From: Gammaproteobacteria bacterium
Lineage (GTDB): Bacteria; Pseudomonadota; Gammaproteobacteria; JAUIAT01
Direction: 5' to 3'
DNA length: 64,000 bases
Assembly (NCBI GenBank): GCA_030425295.1
Contig: JAUIAT010000002.1
Location: forward strand, 114,574 to 178,573
This document shows positions 54,416 through 64,000 of this stretch, in pieces. Each line of letters begins with the position of its first letter. The stretch's first letter is position 1. The notes under the pieces were generated by a model that was not told where the DNA came from, did no database searches, and saw only the letters and a list, made by a program, of their open reading frames with translations. The position numbers were made by a program, and so were the translations under genes.

Positions 54416-57400
54416 TTAAGCTGCAAGCTCTGCATTACTTGCACTTACACAAACAGGTTGAGGTTTTAGCACAACATGTAGCTTATTATCTGATAAATAA
54501 AGATCATAATTAGCATCAATCTCACCTACTAGCTGAGCATATTCACCAAGCGTATCTGATATCTTGATGTCACCTAAAGCCTTAATAGCAGACCTTGCCA
54601 ATTTTTCCTTATCATTTGGTTGGAATAACCACATTTCTCTACCGGCAACATGCCTGCCAGAGCCTCTTGAATCTTTATATAGTTTATCAATACAGGCTTT
54701 AATGGCTTTACCATCAATGGTAATTTCATTATATTTTATTTGAGAAACCTCGGCATTTATTAATGCCCTGGGCGTTGTAGAAATCCAACCATCATAAATT
54801 ATCTTAGATACAGGCAACAAGAATGGAACCAAAGTTAACGGGGTTGCAACTAAGGCAGAAAATCCAGCAAGTAAGGCCCCTGTAAGGCCTGGACTGAACT
54901 TCCAGGCATCAACAATAACTTGTATATATTTAACAGCTGGCAAGCAAATAGTTACCCATCCCGTTACTAAAGCAATTGTTCCAGCAAAGATTGCAGTTTC
55001 TCTTGGGTGATCAACCATTACTCTTGTAGCATTACCCAACAGGTGAGGCAATACACCAAATGATTTAAATACAGCTAATAAGCGATATCCTTTTGACCAT
55101 GGGTAACGAATTGCATCTACAAAGGTATTCCATCTATGCTTACTTGCTTTAATATTTTCAGGATCTTTATTTTCACTAAAATTAATAAGCCCTGTAAAAT
55201 AAGCAGCAGAAGCCGCCCACAAAGAACCCATAACTATTTCGGCAGAACAACGCAGAGCAAACACTGTTGGCAAAACAAATACTCCGGAAGCCAACATACC
55301 TAATTTTGCTATATGACTTTGGGAGTTACCGAATTTCGTCCAGCTACCGGTTGTATTCAAATTTAGAGCTTTTAGCGTGCTATCTTGAACGCCACGAATT
55401 AATCCAAAAATAGAGTCAGAAATAATTCGTGCAGTAACCCCAGCGAGCCAGCTAAGACCAAACACAGGGTAATAAACTAGTGATTTCAATAAGCCTTGCG
55501 GATTAGTTAAATCACGTTTAGTTAAAGGTTTATAACCCTTCTTAACACCATCTATAACTGCGATATGGCTTAAACCGATGGAATAACCAAACCAACGTGT
55601 TAAAAATACACCTACTTTTGTCATGGCATCAAAAACTGGAAATATGGATTTAGACCCACCATTATCTTCGGTTGCGAGCTTACCGTTTTGCCCTACAAAT
55701 GAATCGTTATACCCCAGCTTAATACCTTTTAATAAACCCCAAACAGAACCCAAAGCAAATTCAGTCAATACTCTAGAAGTAAAACTTAAAGCAAATGGCA
55801 GGCTGGCGGAAACAAGTGACATGGCTGCCTTAATATAGTGTTGTTTCTGTTTAGCATCAGCAAAGTACTTGCGAGTTTCGCTTTCTTTATTAGTAAACTC
55901 ACTTTGATAATTAAAACCTAAACGCAGACCATAATATAAACCAAAAGCCAGACCGGATAATACTTCATATGAAACTCTTGTCACTGCACCTGTCGCCACA
56001 CCAAAGCTATAAGCTAATAAGCCATATGCTTTCTCTTTCTTATTATAAGGTGAATAAAACAGGTAGTTATCAATTAAACTATGCTTGGCATATTGTGGCC
56101 CCATCTGCTTGCGAGGAGTAAAGCCAGATAGCGCGCCTTCTATAAATGCACGATAGCCGTGAACTGATAAAAATCCTAGACCATATCCAAATCTCAAAAA
56201 TGGAGCAAAAAATCTGGTTTTTTCAGGACGGTATTTATATTCGTCTTTCTTAGATATTTCTTTTACAAGACCATGTATAATTCCAAGCTTAATTCCATAA
56301 GCAAATCCTCTTACAGAGTTAACCATATGACGCAGAGTACCTAAAGCGACAAATGGCAAAGCTCCACCAACTATCATATACGGCAAGGCCATATATTGTT
56401 GTCTTGCTTTATACTCAGTCCAAGCACCAGAAGTAGTTCGTCCTAGACCAAGGTTAGCACCATCAATAGCACCTTTAGCAAGAGCTTTAACAGAGCCAAT
56501 TGTGCCGCGAACCCCAAGGCCAACAGGAACCCCTAGAATAAATGCAGGATAATAAACTAGTGACTTCAGAAAACCACTAGGATGATTCAACTCTAATGAA
56601 GGTTCTGGCCTAATACCCTGCCCCAAACCAACAATATAACCCTTAATCATTAAACCAAAAGCATGGCCCAACCAGTGAGTAAAGAGAGCACCGTTTTTAC
56701 TTACTTTCGCAAAAACCGGGAATGTTTTTGATGACTGGTCAGTATCCTGATCTCTTTCAAACAGCGGTGTTACAAAACCTAAACCAAACCCCTTCAATGG
56801 CCCCCAAACAGAACCAAAAGCAACTTCAGTCAATACTCTAGAAGTAACACTTAAAGCAAATGGTAGGCTGGCCGAAACAAGTGACATGACCGCCTTAATA
56901 TAGTGTTGTTTCTGTTTAGCATCAGCAAAGTACCTGCGAGTCTCGCTTTCTTTATTAGTAAACTCACTTTGATAGTTAAACCCTAAACGCAAACCGTAAT
57001 ATAAACCAAAAGCTAGACCGGATAATACTTCAGATGCAACTCTTATAATGGAGCCTGCAGCTAAACCAAAACCAAAGGCTAAAAGTCCATAACTTTTTTC
57101 TAATTTGTTATAAGGAGAATAATTAAAATAATTACCAATTAAATTATATTTTGCACCTTGTGGACCAACTTGCTTTAACGGCATAAACCCTGCTGCAGCA
57201 CCTTCAATATATGCACGATAGCCATGAGTTGACATAAAACCAGGCACATAACCTAACCATGACATGGCTCGGAATAATTTATTTGATTTAATACTATTAG
57301 GATCAAATTTAGCAAACTCGTCATCCTTACAAATGCCTCTAACTGCGCCAAATAATAGGCCATACCCAAGCCCATAAATAGAATTCGCAAACTGCCTAAT

Positions 57401-58972
57401 TATCCCTAAAGAAACTAGTGGTAAAGCTCCGCCAATTAACATGCCAGGCAAGGCCATATATTGCTGTTTCTCTACCGATTTATATTTAGTCCAAGCACCA
57501 GAAGTATCTCGCCCTAAACCACGATTAGCACCATCAACAACACCCTGACCAAAACCTTTAACAAAATCAACTGTGCCGCGAGCTCCAAGACCTACAGGAT
57601 AACTTATAGCAAATGAAGGGTAATAACATATGGATTTAAATACACCCTTAAGGGAGTCTCTATCAACCTTTTCTCTTGGAGTGTAACCTTGCATCACACC
57701 ATCAAGAGCCCCCTTAACCATTAAGCCAAAAGTGTGTCCTAGCCAATGGGTAAAATACATACAAGATTCAGTTACTTTGGCAAACACTGGAAAGTTAGAT
57801 TTATTCTTGTTTTTAAAGTTAGCGCTAGGGCGAATCACATTAGCATCTGGGTGAAAACCGCTATCTACGCCTACACCCAAACCTTTTATCAGCCCCCAAA
57901 CAGAACCAAAAGAAACTTCAGTCAATACTCTAGAAGTAACACTTAAAGCAAATGGTAGGCTGGCCGAAACAAGCGACATGGCTGCCTTAATATAGTGTTG
58001 TTTTTGTTTAGCATCAGAAAAGTAGTTACGAGTCTCACTTTCTTTATTAGTAAACTCACTTTGATAGTTAAACCCTAAGCGCAAACCATAATATAAACCA
58101 AAAGCCAGACCGGATAATACTTCAGATGCAACTCTTATAATGGAGCCTGCAGCTAAACCAAAACCAAAGGCTAAAAGTCCATAACCTTTTTCTAATTTGT
58201 TATAAGTAGAATAATTAAAATAATTACTAATTAAATTATGTTTTGCATCTTGTGGACCAACTTGCTTTAACGGCATAAACCCTGCCGCTGCACCTTCAAT
58301 ATATGCACGATAACCATGAGTTAACATAAAGCCTGGAATATAGGTCAGCCACGAGGCTCCCTTTAAAAAAGGATTATCGTTTATATCGCTTGGTTTATTT
58401 GGGGCAAACTCATCATCTTTATATATACCTCTAACAGCACCAAAGATAAGCCCATGTCCTGCACCTACAAAAATGCTCCCTATCAATCCTAGAGTAGCCC
58501 CAGCAAAACTCGGTAAAAATCTAAACGTTCTATAAAGTTTATTATATTGAATATTAAATCTAGTTTGTTGGGTTCGATTTAAACCAGCATCATTGGCAAA
58601 TAAATTCGTGAAGTTAAAACCTGCTTTTAATCCATTTATAAATCCGTAGCCCATACCTAGGAAGGCATCGCGCCCCGCATAAAACATGTCTAATAATCTA
58701 TTACCAATAAATTGCAAAACTCTTAGCGACAAATAACCCAAAAGCTCAACTATTACCAACAAGACGTGTCTAATTACACGCAAAGCAGGAAGAACCGAGT
58801 TATTCCACCAATTGCGAATTGATTCTGATATTTGGTGTAGTATATTTCTAACTCGAGCCATTAAGTTGTTAATTACCTGAATATTTTGTCTATGTCTTTC
58901 TGCAATAGAGTTATATAACCGATTGAATGTATTAGTAATAGGTGAAAAATCAATTGAAATGCCAGAAACCAC
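54416..58972 (-). CDS. Giant three-repeat hydrophobic protein (about 1518 aa)
   Basis: I place the start at GTG 58972, eight bases after AGAGG; a TTG two codons upstream is only two to three bases from that site. After an amphipathic N-terminal part, three units of about 355-365 residues follow (about 170-525, 530-885, 890-1245), each rich in Gly/Ala/Phe with moderately hydrophobic helices. Marker segments occur in each unit: HGYRAYIEG or HGYRAFIEG, GLAFGLYYGLRLGFNYQSE, FTNKESETR, KQKQHYIKAAMSLVSAS and a LGRDTSGAW-type end. A unique C-terminus has two stronger helices and a soluble tail. Family and function unknown. Glycine-containing repeated helices could give a membrane-embedded or membrane-deforming protein. 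Confidence 0.75.
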   Translation of the reverse strand: MVSGISIDFSPITNTFNRLYNSIAERHRQNIQVINNLMARVRNILHQISESIRNWWNNSVLPALRVIRHVLLVIVELLGYLSLRVLQFIGNRLLDMFYAGRDAFLGMGYGFINGLKAGFNFTNLFANDAGLNRTQQTRFNIQYNKLYRTFRFLPSFAGATLGLIGSIFVGAGHGLIFGAVRGIYKDDEFAPNKPSDINDNPFLKGASWLTYIPGFMLTHGYRAYIEGAAAGFMPLKQVGPQDAKHNLISNYFNYSTYNKLEKGYGLLAFGFGLAAGSIIRVASEVLSGLAFGLYYGLRLGFNYQSEFTNKESETRNYFSDAKQKQHYIKAAMSLVSASLPFALSVTSRVLTEVSFGSVWGLIKGLGVGVDSGFHPDANVIRPSANFKNKNKSNFPVFAKVTESCMYFTHWLGHTFGLMVKGALDGVMQGYTPREKVDRDSLKGVFKSICYYPSFAISYPVGLGARGTVDFVKGFGQGVVDGANRGLGRDTSGAWTKYKSVEKQQYMALPGMLIGGALPLVSLGIIRQFANSIYGLGYGLLFGAVRGICKDDEFAKFDPNSIKSNKLFRAMSWLGYVPGFMSTHGYRAYIEGAAAGFMPLKQVGPQGAKYNLIGNYFNYSPYNKLEKSYGLLAFGFGLAAGSIIRVASEVLSGLAFGLYYGLRLGFNYQSEFTNKESETRRYFADAKQKQHYIKAVMSLVSASLPFALSVTSRVLTEVAFGSVWGPLKGFGLGFVTPLFERDQDTDQSSKTFPVFAKVSKNGALFTHWLGHAFGLMIKGYIVGLGQGIRPEPSLELNHPSGFLKSLVYYPAFILGVPVGLGVRGTIGSVKALAKGAIDGANLGLGRTTSGAWTEYKARQQYMALPYMIVGGALPFVALGTLRHMVNSVRGFAYGIKLGIIHGLVKEISKKDEYKYRPEKTRFFAPFLRFGYGLGFLSVHGYRAFIEGALSGFTPRKQMGPQYAKHSLIDNYLFYSPYNKKEKAYGLLAYSFGVATGAVTRVSYEVLSGLAFGLYYGLRLGFNYQSEFTNKESETRKYFADAKQKQHYIKAAMSLVSASLPFALSFTSRVLTEFALGSVWGLLKGIKLGYNDSFVGQNGKLATEDNGGSKSIFPVFDAMTKVGVFLTRWFGYSIGLSHIAVIDGVKKGYKPLTKRDLTNPQGLLKSLVYYPVFGLSWLAGVTARIISDSIFGLIRGVQDSTLKALNLNTTGSWTKFGNSQSHIAKLGMLASGVFVLPTVFALRCSAEIVMGSLWAASAAYFTGLINFSENKDPENIKASKHRWNTFVDAIRYPWSKGYRLLAVFKSFGVLPHLLGNATRVMVDHPRETAIFAGTIALVTGWVTICLPAVKYIQVIVDAWKFSPGLTGALLAGFSALVATPLTLVPFLLPVSKIIYDGWISTTPRALINAEVSQIKYNEITIDGKAIKACIDKLYKDSRGSGRHVAGREMWLFQPNDKEKLARSAIKALGDIKISDTLGEYAQLVGEIDANYDLYLSDNKLHVVLKPQPVCVSASNAELAA
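55780..58170 (-). repeat. Three near-identical internal DNA blocks of about 230-260 bp
   Basis: Within the giant repeat gene the blocks around 55780-55990, 56840-57090 and 57920-58170 are nearly identical in DNA, while the sequence between them is clearly diverged. Spacing is about 1060-1090 bp. The two upstream-most blocks differ by only about a dozen bases over 250. Confidence 0.8.
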
Positions 58973-59104
58973 AGCCAAAACCTCTTTCTTGCAAAATAGT
59001 ACGCAATATACACATAAAATTCTTTATTATCAAATTTAGTATACTTATGAAATATTAAAGAAAAATTAATTTTTAAAGCAAAAAATTAGGTTTAAAGCAA
59101 AAAA

Positions 59105-59557
59105 TCAGGAAAAGAAAAGTATAATATACATACAAATAAAGGCGAAAATACCAGCAGCTACGTCGTCCAGCATAACCCCAATGCCGCTTTTAAAATGCTT
59201 CTCAAGCCAGCTAATCGGCCATGGTTTTAGGATATCGAAAATGCGAAACAGCACAAAACCTACAACTATCCACTTCCAGCTAAGTGGCACCATAAACATC
59301 GTAAATAGATACCCGACAATTTCATCCCAGACAATTGCCTTATGATCATATACTCCTAAAGCTTTACAACCGATATCACAAAACCAAAACCCAATAATAG
59401 TTAGAAAAAGAACTACGGAAAAATAGCTAACTGGAGATAAAAATTGTAATAAAAAATAAATTGGAATACCTGGAAGGGTTCCCCAAGTCCCAGGTGCAAA
59501 AGGCAAAAGCCCAGTCCCGAATCCAAATGTAAACCAGAATTTGGGATGCTGAGCCAT
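59105..59557 (-). CDS. pgpA: Phosphatidylglycerophosphatase A
   Basis: Inner-membrane phosphatase that forms phosphatidylglycerol from its phosphate. 150 residues, four helices. Motifs GTGLLPFAPGTWGTLPGIP near the start, VWDEIVGYLFTMF in the middle and GIGVMLDDVAAGIFA near the end, which include the conserved acidic residues. Usual neighbour of thiL; here one small membrane-protein gene lies between. Confidence 0.95.
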   Translation of the reverse strand: MAQHPKFWFTFGFGTGLLPFAPGTWGTLPGIPIYFLLQFLSPVSYFSVVLFLTIIGFWFCDIGCKALGVYDHKAIVWDEIVGYLFTMFMVPLSWKWIVVGFVLFRIFDILKPWPISWLEKHFKSGIGVMLDDVAAGIFAFICMYIILFFS

Positions 59558-59611
59558 TAATTTAGCAGGTGTTACTTGATCATCTGTAAAATTTTTACTA
59601 ATTGGAATACC

Positions 59612-60094
59612 CTACTTAAACTTTGGTGGCCATTGAAATTTTTCGTTATTTAACCACCTAGAATTACAAATTCCTATTATTAGGCCATAAATAACGTAGA
59701 AAATAAATGTATAAAAAATAAATTTCCAAGTAGATGTTAGCTCAAAAGGACTGGTAGCAGTTGTAGTCCCCGAATTAGTACCAAAGAATCCCCAGCCAAT
59801 TACAGGCGCAACCACAACTTGTAATATCAACCATAAAGCAATTCCAAAGAGAACTCCTTTTAGTATAGTCATTTTACCTTCAAACATCTGCCAAAAAAGA
59901 AAAGATAAATAGATACCTGTAACAAATTGAATAATAATACCAGTGGGCTGAGAAGGAAGACCTAGCCTTAAAGCATAAGCCTCTGCTGGAGGCATATAAA
60001 ATGGAAGCATATCATTAAGTAAGGCGTAAAACATACAACCAATCACAACAGATGTCGCAAGAGCCCCTGAAATTAAAGCCTTAATATAACCCAT
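59612..60094 (-). CDS. Small four-helix membrane protein of unknown function
   Basis: 160 residues with four hydrophobic segments (GALATSVVIGCMFYALL, IIIQFVTGIYLSFLFWQM, GVLFGIALWLILQVVVAP, FIFYTFIFYVIYGLIIGIC). It has a GWGFFGTN loop between helices 3 and 4. Not recognised. It interrupts the usual thiL-pgpA pair and is in the same orientation, about 50 bp from each, so may be co-transcribed. Confidence 0.75.
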   Translation of the reverse strand: MGYIKALISGALATSVVIGCMFYALLNDMLPFYMPPAEAYALRLGLPSQPTGIIIQFVTGIYLSFLFWQMFEGKMTILKGVLFGIALWLILQVVVAPVIGWGFFGTNSGTTTATSPFELTSTWKFIFYTFIFYVIYGLIIGICNSRWLNNEKFQWPPKFK

Positions 60095-60146
60095 TCACTT
60101 GCCCTCCTTAGCAACCAAATAAAAATAAATGTGAATATTGCTACAA

Positions 60147-61103
60147 TTAATTAAAATGATGATATCCGGCAGACGAAATGTCAAGAATATTGCCATCAAT
60201 ATCTATAAATTTCAACATGTTGCTGGAGGTAATTTCGCCTATCTCTACAACAGGACAAGGAGGGTCAGATCTAACCATTTCACTAGATAATTCTTTTGGT
60301 ACCGTAAAACAAACTTGATAATCATCCCCGCCAGATATTGCAAGCAAGCATGCTTCATTCGTACCTAGCTCAGCCTTAAGTCCCTTACAAATAGGTAATT
60401 TGTTCGTATAAACTTCAGCTCCAACCCCGCTTTTTTTTAGTATATGGCCTAAATCAGCTGCCAAACCATCAGAAATATCAATTGCCGAGCTAGCATAACC
60501 CAGCAGAAATTTCCCCAACTCAACTTGTGGTTCCGGGTAATAAAATCTGTTATATAAAATCTGCTTATAATTTTCAGAAACTTCCATTTGCCCAGAAAGC
60601 ATTTTAAGAGCTAGCGCCGCCCCTCCAATATCACCACTAACAAAAATTTTATCTCCTACCTTCGCTCCACTTCTTAACAAAGCTATATTTTTAGGAAGAA
60701 AACCAATAACTTGGATAGTTATTGATAAAGAACCATGACAAAGGTCGCCACCAACTAATTGTAAATCATGCTTCTGCAATAAAGATCTAAAACCATTAGA
60801 AAACTCTCTAAACCACTTCACCGAAGTTTTTTTTGGAGCTGTTAAGCTCATAGTAACCCACGCAGGCGTTGCACCCATGGCTGCCATATCTGATAAATTT
60901 ACAGCAAGTGATCTGTAAGCGATATCATAAGCTGGGGCGTCAGAAAAAAAATGAATACCTGCCACCAAAGTATCAGTTGCCATAGCAAGACGCGAACTTT
61001 CTGGCGGAGTAACTATTGCTGCGTCATCTCCCACACCTAATTCGACATCAAGCCTGGAGCCTGGTTTTAGCGTTAAAATATCTATAAGATCAAATTCATT
61101 CAC
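60147..61103 (-). CDS. thiL: Thiamine-monophosphate kinase
   Basis: Phosphorylates thiamine monophosphate to the active cofactor thiamine diphosphate. 318 residues; GVGDDAAIV near residue 23, the MATDTLVAGIHF and NLSDMAAMGATP blocks and SAIDISDGLAADLGH are diagnostic metal and nucleotide motifs of the AIR-synthase-like fold. Starts with GTG at 61103, which shares its first base with the last base of the pepN stop TAG. No nusB or other thi gene is nearby. Confidence 0.96.
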   Translation of the reverse strand: MNEFDLIDILTLKPGSRLDVELGVGDDAAIVTPPESSRLAMATDTLVAGIHFFSDAPAYDIAYRSLAVNLSDMAAMGATPAWVTMSLTAPKKTSVKWFREFSNGFRSLLQKHDLQLVGGDLCHGSLSITIQVIGFLPKNIALLRSGAKVGDKIFVSGDIGGAALALKMLSGQMEVSENYKQILYNRFYYPEPQVELGKFLLGYASSAIDISDGLAADLGHILKKSGVGAEVYTNKLPICKGLKAELGTNEACLLAISGGDDYQVCFTVPKELSSEMVRSDPPCPVVEIGEITSSNMLKFIDIDGNILDISSAGYHHFN

Positions 61104-63763
61104 TACTTAACAAACTCTAAACTTTGCTTGACCAGTTCATAAACATCTCCTGAGAGGCCTTCTTTGTTTAGAATAATCTCTAACTCGCCGATCATCATTT
61201 TTTGACGATTTTTATCAAATTGATGCCACTGCGTTAAAGACCCCACAAGTCGTGCAGCCATTTGTGGATTGATATCATCGAGAACCATAATCTGTTCACG
61301 TAAAAATTGGTAACCTGTACCATCAATCGCGTGAAAACTTTTATAATTAAAACGAGCGTAGCTTCCAATTAAAGAACGAACCTTGTTAGGATTTTTTATA
61401 GAAAAATCAGGATGATCCATCAAACCCTTAATCTGTGTAAGGGCACCATCAATGCTGGAAGATGCTTGCAAGGCAAACCACTTATCAACCACCAGAGGCT
61501 GATTTTGAAATTTTTCATAAAAATCTGATAAAGCCTTATCTCGTGCTGAAACATCAATATTATTAAGAGCACTCAATGCTCCTATTTGATCAGTCATATG
61601 CTGAGCTTTCTCAAATTGATCTACTGCAAGATCAACATCAGCTTGATTAGTAGATTCAAGTAAATAATTAAGACAAACATTTTTCAAAGATCTTTGAGCA
61701 ATACCATGAACTGAGTAGGTATATTCGCGTGGCTCCTGATTATATTGATACTGCATCCAAAAATCGTCATGCAATTTATCTGACATATCCTTTCGCATAA
61801 AATCATATGCTGCCGATAAGGCATCAACATCAACTTCATCAATTAACTGAATCAAATAATCCATAGGTGGAAGGGTTACCGCCCTTGCTATCAATCCACC
61901 ATCCAAATCTCTACTATGCAAAGCATTGCGAATTGAATCAATAAACTCAGAAGGCAAGGATAAAGTTTCACCGTTTTTTGCTGCATCTGTTAAACGCATA
62001 AGATGCTTAGTCATATATACTTGTCCGGCATACCAACGATTATAATCATCAGAATCATGCTTAAATAAAAATATTAACTCTTTATCATCATATTTATAAT
62101 CAAGTTTAACTGGAGCCGAAAAATGTCGAAGTAAAGACGGCACAGGTTTTTGATTAACATTTACAAATACAAATTTCTCATGTTTTTGTTTGATATCTAA
62201 AACTCTCTCATTACCAACTTGCTCAACCTCTCCTTCTAGTTGCAAAGGTACTTCACACCCTTGAGGATCGATCAAAGCAATACTCAAAGGAATATGAAAT
62301 GGTTGTTTATTTTTTTGCCCAGGAGTTGCAGGACAGGATTGAAGAACTTCCAATGTAAAAGTCTTTGCGGTTTGGTCATAGCTTGAACTCAATTGTAATT
62401 GTGGAGTGCCAGATTGGGTATACCATAATCTAAACTGAGTTAAATCGATATCTCCTCCATCTTCCATAGCTTTTACAAAATCTTCAGTAGTAACTGCCTG
62501 TCCATCATGCCTATTAAAATACAAATCCATAGCTTTTCTGAATTTTTCAGGGCCCAATAAATTCGACATCATACGAATTAATTCAGCTCCCTTATGATAT
62601 ACAGTAAGCGTATAGAAATTATTCATTTCAATATAATGATCTGGTCGAACAGGATGAGCTGAAGGGCCTGCATCCTCTGCAAACTGAGCAGACTGGATAA
62701 TACCAACATCATCAATTCTTTTTACTGCATGATTAGTCATATCAGCAGTAAAGGATTGATCACGGAATATAGTTAAACCTTCTTTCAGGCTGAGCTGAAA
62801 CCAGTCACGTACAGTAACGCGATTTCCAGACCAGTTGTGAAAATATTCGTGACCAATAACTTCCTCAATAGCAATAAAGTCTTTATCAGTCGCAGTTTCT
62901 GGAACCCCCAGAACATACTGTGTATTAAAAATATTTAAGCCCTTATTCTCCATTGCTCCCATGTTGAAATCACTAACAGCAACCAGCATATAAATATCTA
63001 GATCATACTCACGACCATAAACTTCTTCATCCCATTTCATTGAATGCTTAATTGAAAGCATTGCATGATCTGCTTGGTCACCAAAACCTTTTTCGACATA
63101 AACATGAAGGTCAACTTCACGCCCAGACATTGTTGTAAATTTGTCTGTAAGCAAATCAAAATCTCCTGCAACTAATGCAAACAAATAACTTGGCTTTAAA
63201 AAAGGATCTTCCCACATCACCCAACGACGGCCATCTTCGAGTGTTTTTTCACCTACAAGATTGCCGTTAGATAAAGCAAAGGGATATTTTTTAGGGTCAG
63301 AAGTTATAGAAGTTGTGAATTTTGCCATAACATCTGGGCGATCAATATAGTACGTTATACGACGAAAGCCTTGCGGCTCACACTGTGTGCAATAATTTCC
63401 TTGAGAACGATATAAACCATTCAAGCTAGTATTATTGTCAGGATCAATCTCTACTACTGTTTCAACAATAAACTTATCTGGAACATTTAAAATAGTTAAA
63501 GATTTTTTAGTTAGATTATATTCATTCTCTGACAAAGCGTTTCCATCAACCTGAACAGACTTTAGAATTAAGTCTTCGCCATCAAGAATTAAAGAATCGG
63601 ATTTACTTGCATCTTTTGTTCTTTCAATATCAAGAATAGAAGTAACAATAGTCTTATCTTCGTTTAACTCAAAGTGAAGATTTACTTTGTTGATGGTAAA
63701 TTTAGGCGACTGATAGTCTTTCAGATACACTGGTTGTTTATCTTCCACGAGTTTTTCTCTCAA
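61103..63763 (-). CDS. pepN: Aminopeptidase N
   Basis: Zinc metallo-aminopeptidase (M1 family) that removes N-terminal residues from peptides in the cytoplasm. 886 residues, similar to E. coli PepN (870). The exopeptidase motif GAMEN (FNMGAMENKGLN) is followed by the zinc site HEYFH at 305-309 and its third ligand Glu328 (HExxH-18-E). The C-terminal domain of the bacterial PepN type (NMRLTDAAKNGETL-like and RSLIGSYARFN) is present. It ends one base into thiL, so the two genes are likely translated together. Confidence 0.97.
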   Translation of the reverse strand: MREKLVEDKQPVYLKDYQSPKFTINKVNLHFELNEDKTIVTSILDIERTKDASKSDSLILDGEDLILKSVQVDGNALSENEYNLTKKSLTILNVPDKFIVETVVEIDPDNNTSLNGLYRSQGNYCTQCEPQGFRRITYYIDRPDVMAKFTTSITSDPKKYPFALSNGNLVGEKTLEDGRRWVMWEDPFLKPSYLFALVAGDFDLLTDKFTTMSGREVDLHVYVEKGFGDQADHAMLSIKHSMKWDEEVYGREYDLDIYMLVAVSDFNMGAMENKGLNIFNTQYVLGVPETATDKDFIAIEEVIGHEYFHNWSGNRVTVRDWFQLSLKEGLTIFRDQSFTADMTNHAVKRIDDVGIIQSAQFAEDAGPSAHPVRPDHYIEMNNFYTLTVYHKGAELIRMMSNLLGPEKFRKAMDLYFNRHDGQAVTTEDFVKAMEDGGDIDLTQFRLWYTQSGTPQLQLSSSYDQTAKTFTLEVLQSCPATPGQKNKQPFHIPLSIALIDPQGCEVPLQLEGEVEQVGNERVLDIKQKHEKFVFVNVNQKPVPSLLRHFSAPVKLDYKYDDKELIFLFKHDSDDYNRWYAGQVYMTKHLMRLTDAAKNGETLSLPSEFIDSIRNALHSRDLDGGLIARAVTLPPMDYLIQLIDEVDVDALSAAYDFMRKDMSDKLHDDFWMQYQYNQEPREYTYSVHGIAQRSLKNVCLNYLLESTNQADVDLAVDQFEKAQHMTDQIGALSALNNIDVSARDKALSDFYEKFQNQPLVVDKWFALQASSSIDGALTQIKGLMDHPDFSIKNPNKVRSLIGSYARFNYKSFHAIDGTGYQFLREQIMVLDDINPQMAARLVGSLTQWHQFDKNRQKMMIGELEIILNKEGLSGDVYELVKQSLEFVK

Positions 63764-63787
63764 TTTGCTAGAAACTCAAAACTCTCC

Positions 63788-63950
63788 AGGGTCTGTTGAC
63801 AATTGGTCTTACAGCTGCAAATTTCTATAATTTGTGAAAATTTACCCTTTAATTCGTTAAATAGAGAGACTATTCGCCTAATTAAAGAACAAATTTTCAA
63901 TGTATTCTAGATATTTTCGCCTTGCAACACCAATTGTCAACAGCACCCTA
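63788..63950 (+). mobile_element. MITE family B, full copy 1 (163 bp)
   Basis: The tips AGGGTCTGTTGACAATTG and, reversed, TAGGGTGCTGTTGACAAT form terminal inverted repeats of about 25 bases with a few differences. The interior carries GCTGCAAATTTCTATAAT, the shared core at 63853-63885, and TTCTAGATATTTTCGCC. No transposase. It lies upstream of pepN, 25 bp from its start codon; the remaining right-edge bases show no gene. Confidence 0.88.
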
Positions 63951-64000
63951 GATTTCAAAGAAATTATTTAGAGTTACTACTAGTTAACGGAATTCTGAAA

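Overview
The window reads as a chromosomal segment of an AT-rich, host-associated gammaproteobacterium. Conserved gene orders are gammaproteobacterial (leuS-lptE-holA-nadD, mreBCD-yhdP-tldD, gatCAB, miaB-phoH-ybeY, queA-tgt-yajC-secD-secF, thiL-pgpA). Between them lie very large, Asn/Lys-rich or multi-membrane-pass proteins and eukaryotic-like domains (F-box, OTU protease). That mix resembles the Legionellales/Coxiellaceae type of intracellular bacterium (Legionella, Rickettsiella, Berkiella-like). I cannot name the species from the sequence.

Layout. 1-397: 5' part of a TraI_2-like gene running off the left edge. 517-6044 (+): leuS, lptE, holA, nadD and a secreted pentapeptide-repeat protein. 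6042-7739: a miniature inverted-repeat element and a POT peptide permease. 7864-19178 (+): accessory block with a 2867-residue protein built around a SecA-like DEAD motor and an 842-residue partner of unknown function. 19390-26005 (-): mreB, mreC, mreD, yhdP, tldD with intergenic repeats. 26421-33644 (+): FMN reductase, gatCAB, miaB, phoH, ybeY. 33937-37836: a LuxR-type HTH protein and a four-gene MCE lipid-transport operon (-). 38003-45481: accessory region with a small duplicated-motif protein, a broken OTU-protease gene inside nested repeats, an ElyC/YdcF protein, a large protein with a CCA/poly(A)-polymerase-like nucleotidyltransferase head, and an F-box protein with a membrane hairpin. 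45530-52908 (-): hflX, a MenI-like thioesterase, secF, secD, yajC, tgt, queA, tRNA-Leu(CAA). 53035-58972: three accessory membrane or secreted proteins including a repeat protein of about 1518 residues. 59105-63763 (-): pgpA, a small membrane protein, thiL, pepN.

The core genes serve translation (leuS, gatCAB, tRNA-Leu, tgt/queA, miaB, ybeY, hflX), envelope and cell shape (lptE, mreBCD, yhdP, MCE system, elyC, pgpA) and Sec export (secDF-yajC). The accessory genes look like candidate host-interaction proteins; none is shown to be secreted by the sequence alone.

The most notable signals are: (1) three families of short inverted-repeat elements, four of whose tips start exactly on the stop codon of a gene (TAG followed by G); (2) two of these families share an internal core of about 33 bp although their ends differ; (3) two genes whose reading frames connect only by a -1 shift at the same A-AAA-AAG heptamer; (4) an OTU-like protease remnant whose catalytic His motif precedes its Cys motif; (5) the giant SecA-like protein, the nucleotidyltransferase-head protein and the F-box membrane protein. 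No CRISPR array, rRNA or complete transposase gene was seen.
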